Source: Oleiphilaceae bacterium (GTDB lineage Bacteria > Pseudomonadota > Gammaproteobacteria > Pseudomonadales > Oleiphilaceae). From it: a DNA stretch of 40,170 nt. Under the pieces are notes generated by a model. It made no database searches, was not told the DNA's origin, and was given only the letters and a program-made list of their open reading frames with translations. The DNA lies in the NCBI GenBank assembly GCA_018334495.1, contig JAGXLV010000020.1, forward strand, positions 1-40,170, in the 5' to 3' direction. Of the stretch, positions 37,561 to 40,170 are shown piece after piece; the first letter of the stretch is position 1, and each line of letters begins with the position of its first letter. The position numbers were made by a program, and so were the translations under genes.

Positions 37561-39399
37561 TTACCTGCGTGCGGATTGAGGCGCTTCGATAAAGGCCCGC
37601 CAGCCGCCAAAATGGCTGACGTCTTCCGCGTTTTCCAGGGCATGGCCTTCGCAGATAAAGCCTTTGACCCAGCGGCCGTCCGCCAGTTCCACATTGCCTA
37701 TGCCCAGCGGCGGCGGAACCAGTTCCACGAAAGAGCCGAAAAGCGTCGCCGGCAGGCGCCAGAGTTCTACAATAATCGCGGCGCCGTCCTGCGCTGCCAC
37801 CCGGCGCAGGCCCGGTTTCGGCGGCGTGGTGCCGGGGAGGGCGTAAAGCCGGTAGTTGGGTGCCGTGGTGGTCTGCTCCAGGCAGACGCCACGGCGCTCC
37901 GTGAGTTGGCTGTTTAACGGCATGCCGCTCAAGTGAGCGCCCACCACGGCCACTGTGATGGTGTCCGGCGCTGGCTGAACCGGGCTCTGCACTTCGCTGG
38001 GGCGTTGCCTCTGGGTTGCACCCAGCGGTGTGGGGTGGTGGTTGAGGTAACGGGCGGCGGCCCGCTGCAGGTCGGCATCCCGCCAGGCGCCACTGATCAG
38101 GGTCACGCCCACCGGCAGGCCATCGCTGCGGAAGCCGGCTGGAATAGCCAGCGCCGCCAGGTCTGCCAGATTGACGAAATTGGTGTAAGTGCCCATCCGA
38201 CTGTTGACCAGCACCGGCTCGGCGTCGACTTGCGCCAGGGTTGGGGCGATGGGGGCGGTCGGCACGAGCAGTCCATCGACGTCGGCCAGCAAGTGATCAA
38301 TCTGCTTGACCAGCGTCTCCTTGCGATACATCGCGCGGAAGCTGTCCGTGGCCGTGAACTTTTCCGCCTGTTGGATGATGCCCCGCACAACCGGATTCAT
38401 CCGGTCGCCGTGATCCGCCATGAACTCGCCAACGGCGGCATGTCTCTCGGCTACCCAGGGCCCTTCGTAAAGCAGGGCCGCGAGTTCGAACAGTAATGAA
38501 AAATCGGTGGCAATCAGGTCAAAACCCAAGGCTTCGAATTCTTCCAGGGCCCGGTGCCAGGCCTCTTGCGCGACACTGTCGCCAAACCATTGCGGTGACG
38601 CCGGCACTGCCAGGCGGCGGATGTCACCAGTACGGCGCAGGGATTGGGGCCTGTCTGCCAGGCCCGCGGGTGCGACGCGGGAAAAAGGATCGTTGGCGAT
38701 CGGTTCGGCCGCCAGGTCAAATACTGCGCCGGCGTTATCGATGGTCAGGGCAAAAATGGAGACACAATCCAGTGAACGGCAGGCCGGCACCACGCCCTCA
38801 ATGCTGATGGCGCCTCTGGTGGGCTTGAGGCCAACCAGGTTGTTGAGCCCCGCCGGCACCCGGCCAGAGCCCGCGGTATCGGTACCCAGAGCGAAAGGCA
38901 CCAGCCCACGCGCCACCACCGACGCGGAGCCGGAGCTGGAACCGCCGCTGATCACCCGATCATCGAAGGTATTGGGCACCGCGCCATAGGGCGACCGGGT
39001 GCCTACCAGACCGGTGGCGAACTGATCCAGATTCGTCTTGCCGATCAATACGGCCCCGGCCGCCTTGAGCCGGGCCACCACGGGGGCATCCTTTTCAGGA
39101 CAATAGGCATAGGCGGGGCAGGCGGCCGTGGTCTGAAAGCCGACGGCATCGATATTGTCTTTGACGGCGAAAGGCACACCATAAAGAGGAAGGCTGCCCA
39201 GGTCACCGCCGGCCTGCCGCAATACCCCCGCCAATTCACTCAGGGCCATGTCGAGCTGGCTTTGGTTTGCCCGGGCAATCCAGGCCGGGTCGTCCGCTGC
39301 CAGACTGTCCAAAAGCGGAATCAGCAGTTGCTCGGGCTCTTGCCCGCCTCTGTAGGCGTTGCGCCATTCTTCCAGTGTCCATCCGAGTGTCTTGGGCAT
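37561..39399 (-). CDS. atzF: Allophanate hydrolase
   Basis: AtzF splits allophanate to carbon dioxide and ammonia, the second step of ATP-driven urea breakdown after urea carboxylase. The 612-residue protein has the amidase-signature domain with K80 (PFAVKDNID), the cis-serine in GGSSSGSAS (152-160) and nucleophile S178 in GTDTAGSGR, followed by the allophanate-hydrolase C-terminal domain (about 460-612). ATG 39399 is used because the protein then begins MPKTLGWTLEEWR; ATG 39411 is possible and nearly as good. Urea carboxylase is not in the window. A sigma-54 promoter match lies just upstream and urtA is divergent. Confidence 0.93.
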   Translation of the reverse strand: MPKTLGWTLEEWRNAYRGGQEPEQLLIPLLDSLAADDPAWIARANQSQLDMALSELAGVLRQAGGDLGSLPLYGVPFAVKDNIDAVGFQTTAACPAYAYCPEKDAPVVARLKAAGAVLIGKTNLDQFATGLVGTRSPYGAVPNTFDDRVISGGSSSGSASVVARGLVPFALGTDTAGSGRVPAGLNNLVGLKPTRGAISIEGVVPACRSLDCVSIFALTIDNAGAVFDLAAEPIANDPFSRVAPAGLADRPQSLRRTGDIRRLAVPASPQWFGDSVAQEAWHRALEEFEALGFDLIATDFSLLFELAALLYEGPWVAERHAAVGEFMADHGDRMNPVVRGIIQQAEKFTATDSFRAMYRKETLVKQIDHLLADVDGLLVPTAPIAPTLAQVDAEPVLVNSRMGTYTNFVNLADLAALAIPAGFRSDGLPVGVTLISGAWRDADLQRAAARYLNHHPTPLGATQRQRPSEVQSPVQPAPDTITVAVVGAHLSGMPLNSQLTERRGVCLEQTTTAPNYRLYALPGTTPPKPGLRRVAAQDGAAIIVELWRLPATLFGSFVELVPPPLGIGNVELADGRWVKGFICEGHALENAEDVSHFGGWRAFIEAPQSARR

Positions 39400-39442
39400 G
39401 GTTATATCCATCAGGTGATTGCGATGTATTTGGCACTTTTGC

Positions 39443-39458
39443 CGCAAGGCCTGTGCCA
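39443..39458 (-). promoter_or_regulatory. Sigma-54 promoter match for atzF
   Basis: On the minus strand TGGCAC-AGGCC-TTGC gives the -24 GG (39456-39457) and -12 GC (39444-39445) ten bases apart. The -24 hexamer is perfect. Predicted transcription start is near 39432, about 20-35 bases before either candidate atzF start. Confidence 0.7.
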
Positions 39459-39533
39459 TAACGAGTTTTTCTCAGAAAACCAGGGGCTTGGGTATTAGCC
39501 CCACTCAATACAAGGCCTCTGGAATTTTCCGAA

Positions 39534-39550
39534 TGCACCGGATACGGGCA
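39534..39550. promoter_or_regulatory. NtrC-like site 1
   Basis: TGCACC-N5-CGGGCA matches TGCACC-N5-GGTGCA at 10 of 12 positions. It is centred about 110 bases upstream of the predicted atzF start, a usual enhancer distance. Confidence 0.45.
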
Positions 39551-39641
39551 TCGGGGGTTGTTTGGGCAAGGGCTGGCACGGGCACAGGGATCATTTTCAG
39601 GCCGCTCCCGCGCCCGCGATTCTTAGAACCGACTTCAGGTA

Positions 39642-39658
39642 TGGCTCAGATTGGTGCG
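39642..39658. promoter_or_regulatory. NtrC-like site 2
   Basis: TGGCTC-N5-GGTGCG matches the NtrC consensus at 8 of 12 positions, with a good right half. It is about 170 bases upstream of the predicted urtA start. ATTGGTGCG recurs 60 bases on, at 39710. Confidence 0.3.
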
Positions 39659-39671
39659 CGACTGATGCGGC

Positions 39672-39688
39672 TGCACGGTATGAGTGCG
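39672..39688. promoter_or_regulatory. NtrC-like site 3
   Basis: TGCACG-N5-AGTGCG matches the NtrC consensus at 9 of 12 positions and is centred about 143 bases upstream of the predicted urtA start. Confidence 0.4.
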
Positions 39689-39796
39689 TCATCAGCCAAG
39701 TCGTCGCTTATTGGTGCGTCCGCCCTGCCATGATGCAGCGGCAAGAGCGTCCTGACTCCACGTAAGCCTATGATTTCTCTCAATTGGGGAAAAAGG

Positions 39797-39813
39797 TGGA
39801 ACGGCTAATGCAA
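39797..39813 (+). promoter_or_regulatory. Sigma-54 promoter match for urtA
   Basis: TGGAAC-GGCTA-ATGCA has GG (39798-39799) and GC (39810-39811) ten bases apart, close to the TGGCAC-N5-TTGCA consensus. Predicted transcription start is near 39823, giving a leader of about 45 bases to the urtA ATG. Confidence 0.7.
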
Positions 39814-39867
39814 TGGGCCAGGTGTGTTTAACGAGCCGCATTATTCGAACGAGTAAGGACGCACATT

Positions 39868-40170
39868 ATGGAATTCAAAAAAAACGTGAAAACCGGGCTG
39901 TCAGCCCTGGCCCTCTCGGTCAGTCTTGCCACGGCCTCAGTCTCGGTTAACGCCGCCGAGGATCCCATCAAGGTCGGCATTCTTCATTCCCTTTCCGGCA
40001 CCATGGCCATCAGCGAAACAGCTTTGAAGGACACCATGCTGATGCTGATCGAAAAGCAGAACGACGCCGGTGGCATTCTGGGACGCCAGCTTGAGCCGGT
40101 GGTCGTGGACCCCGCCTCGAACTGGCCCCTGTTTGCGGAGAAAGCCCGCGAGTTGCTGGCCCAGGAAAAG
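39868..40170 (+). CDS. urtA: Urea ABC transporter substrate-binding protein UrtA (partial, 3' end outside window)
   Basis: UrtA is the periplasmic urea receptor of the UrtABCDE importer. The first 101 codons are present. A signal peptide (about 1-30, cleavage after VNAA) leads into [20 protein letters not shown] and [20 protein letters not shown], which are highly characteristic of UrtA and the related FmdD. AAGGA (39855-39859) lies eight bases ahead of the ATG. The frame is open to the window end. Urea import next to allophanate hydrolase points to urea use through urea carboxylase/allophanate hydrolase, likely under nitrogen control through the sigma-54 site upstream. Confidence 0.93.
   Translation, partial: MEFKKNVKTGLSALALSVSLATASVSVNAAEDPIKVGILHSLSGTMAISETALKDTMLMLIEKQNDAGGILGRQLEPVVVDPASNWPLFAEKARELLAQEK

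Larger units (their letters stand above)
39400..39867. other. Divergent regulatory region between atzF and urtA
   Basis: No gene is supported in these 468 bases. They hold a sigma-54 promoter match facing each gene and several NtrC-like dyads between them, annotated separately. Confidence 0.6.

Noticed and set aside
39430..39447. A plus-strand sigma-54-like site (TTGGCAC with GG-N10-GC)
   Set aside because: The -12 part is poor (CCGCA) and it would give urtA a leader of over 400 bases; the site at 39797 is better in match and position. It overlaps the opposite-strand atzF promoter.
39404..39461. N-terminal extension of atzF beyond 39411
   Set aside because: It would place the start upstream of the predicted sigma-54 transcription start, and the added residues are not family-like.

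Overview
The window (40,170 bp, GC-rich) reads as a chromosomal segment of a free-living marine-type gammaproteobacterium. Gene content and order (SahR-metK-ahcY-metF, tkt-epd-pgk-fba, cbpA-cbpM, lutABC, rsmE, a urea ABC transporter with allophanate hydrolase) and the style of the intergenic palindromes resemble Marinobacter and relatives. This placement is inference from memory of such genomes, not a search. I see no tRNA, rRNA, CRISPR array, insertion sequence, integrase or phage gene; nearly everything is core or metabolic.

Layout. (1) 1-341: the 3' end of an unidentified + strand gene and two REPIN-like GTAG palindrome doublets. (2) 342-10612, all minus strand: a coupled membrane-fusion-protein/RND-pump/DUF445 operon, rsmE, bioA, and a polar amino-acid ABC transporter (binding protein, permease, ATPase). 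(3) 10850-15844, minus strand: an S-adenosylmethionine cycle block, sahR-like regulator, metK, ahcY, metF, with a perfect AT-rich palindrome in the sahR promoter region. (4) 16060-21500, plus strand: tkt, epd, pgk, fba, central carbon metabolism. (5) 21700-28526: cbpA-cbpM co-chaperone pair, a small DUF6435-like gene, a membrane-anchored DsbA-like protein, a RhlE-type RNA helicase with a structured leader, cvfB, trhO and a DUF481 outer-membrane protein. (6) 28559-31824, minus strand: a UPF0104 flippase-like membrane protein coupled to a two-domain protein that joins a metallophosphoesterase fold lacking its metal ligands to a GT4 glycosyltransferase. (7) 31979-35925: gloA, then lutABC for lactate oxidation and a ComEA-like helix-hairpin-helix protein. 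(8) 36090-36271: an array of small hairpins with GGA loops. (9) 36390-40170: a PanE-like reductase, allophanate hydrolase, and the start of urtA, with divergent sigma-54 promoter matches and NtrC-like sites between the last two.

The strongest leads are the pseudo-phosphoesterase/glycosyltransferase fusion with its flippase partner, the array of GGA-loop hairpins (with the same hairpin design repeated between metK and ahcY), the paired sigma-54 promoters in the atzF-urtA gap, and the single SahR-like operator heading the methionine-cycle block. None could be tested by search here; each finding states what would settle it.
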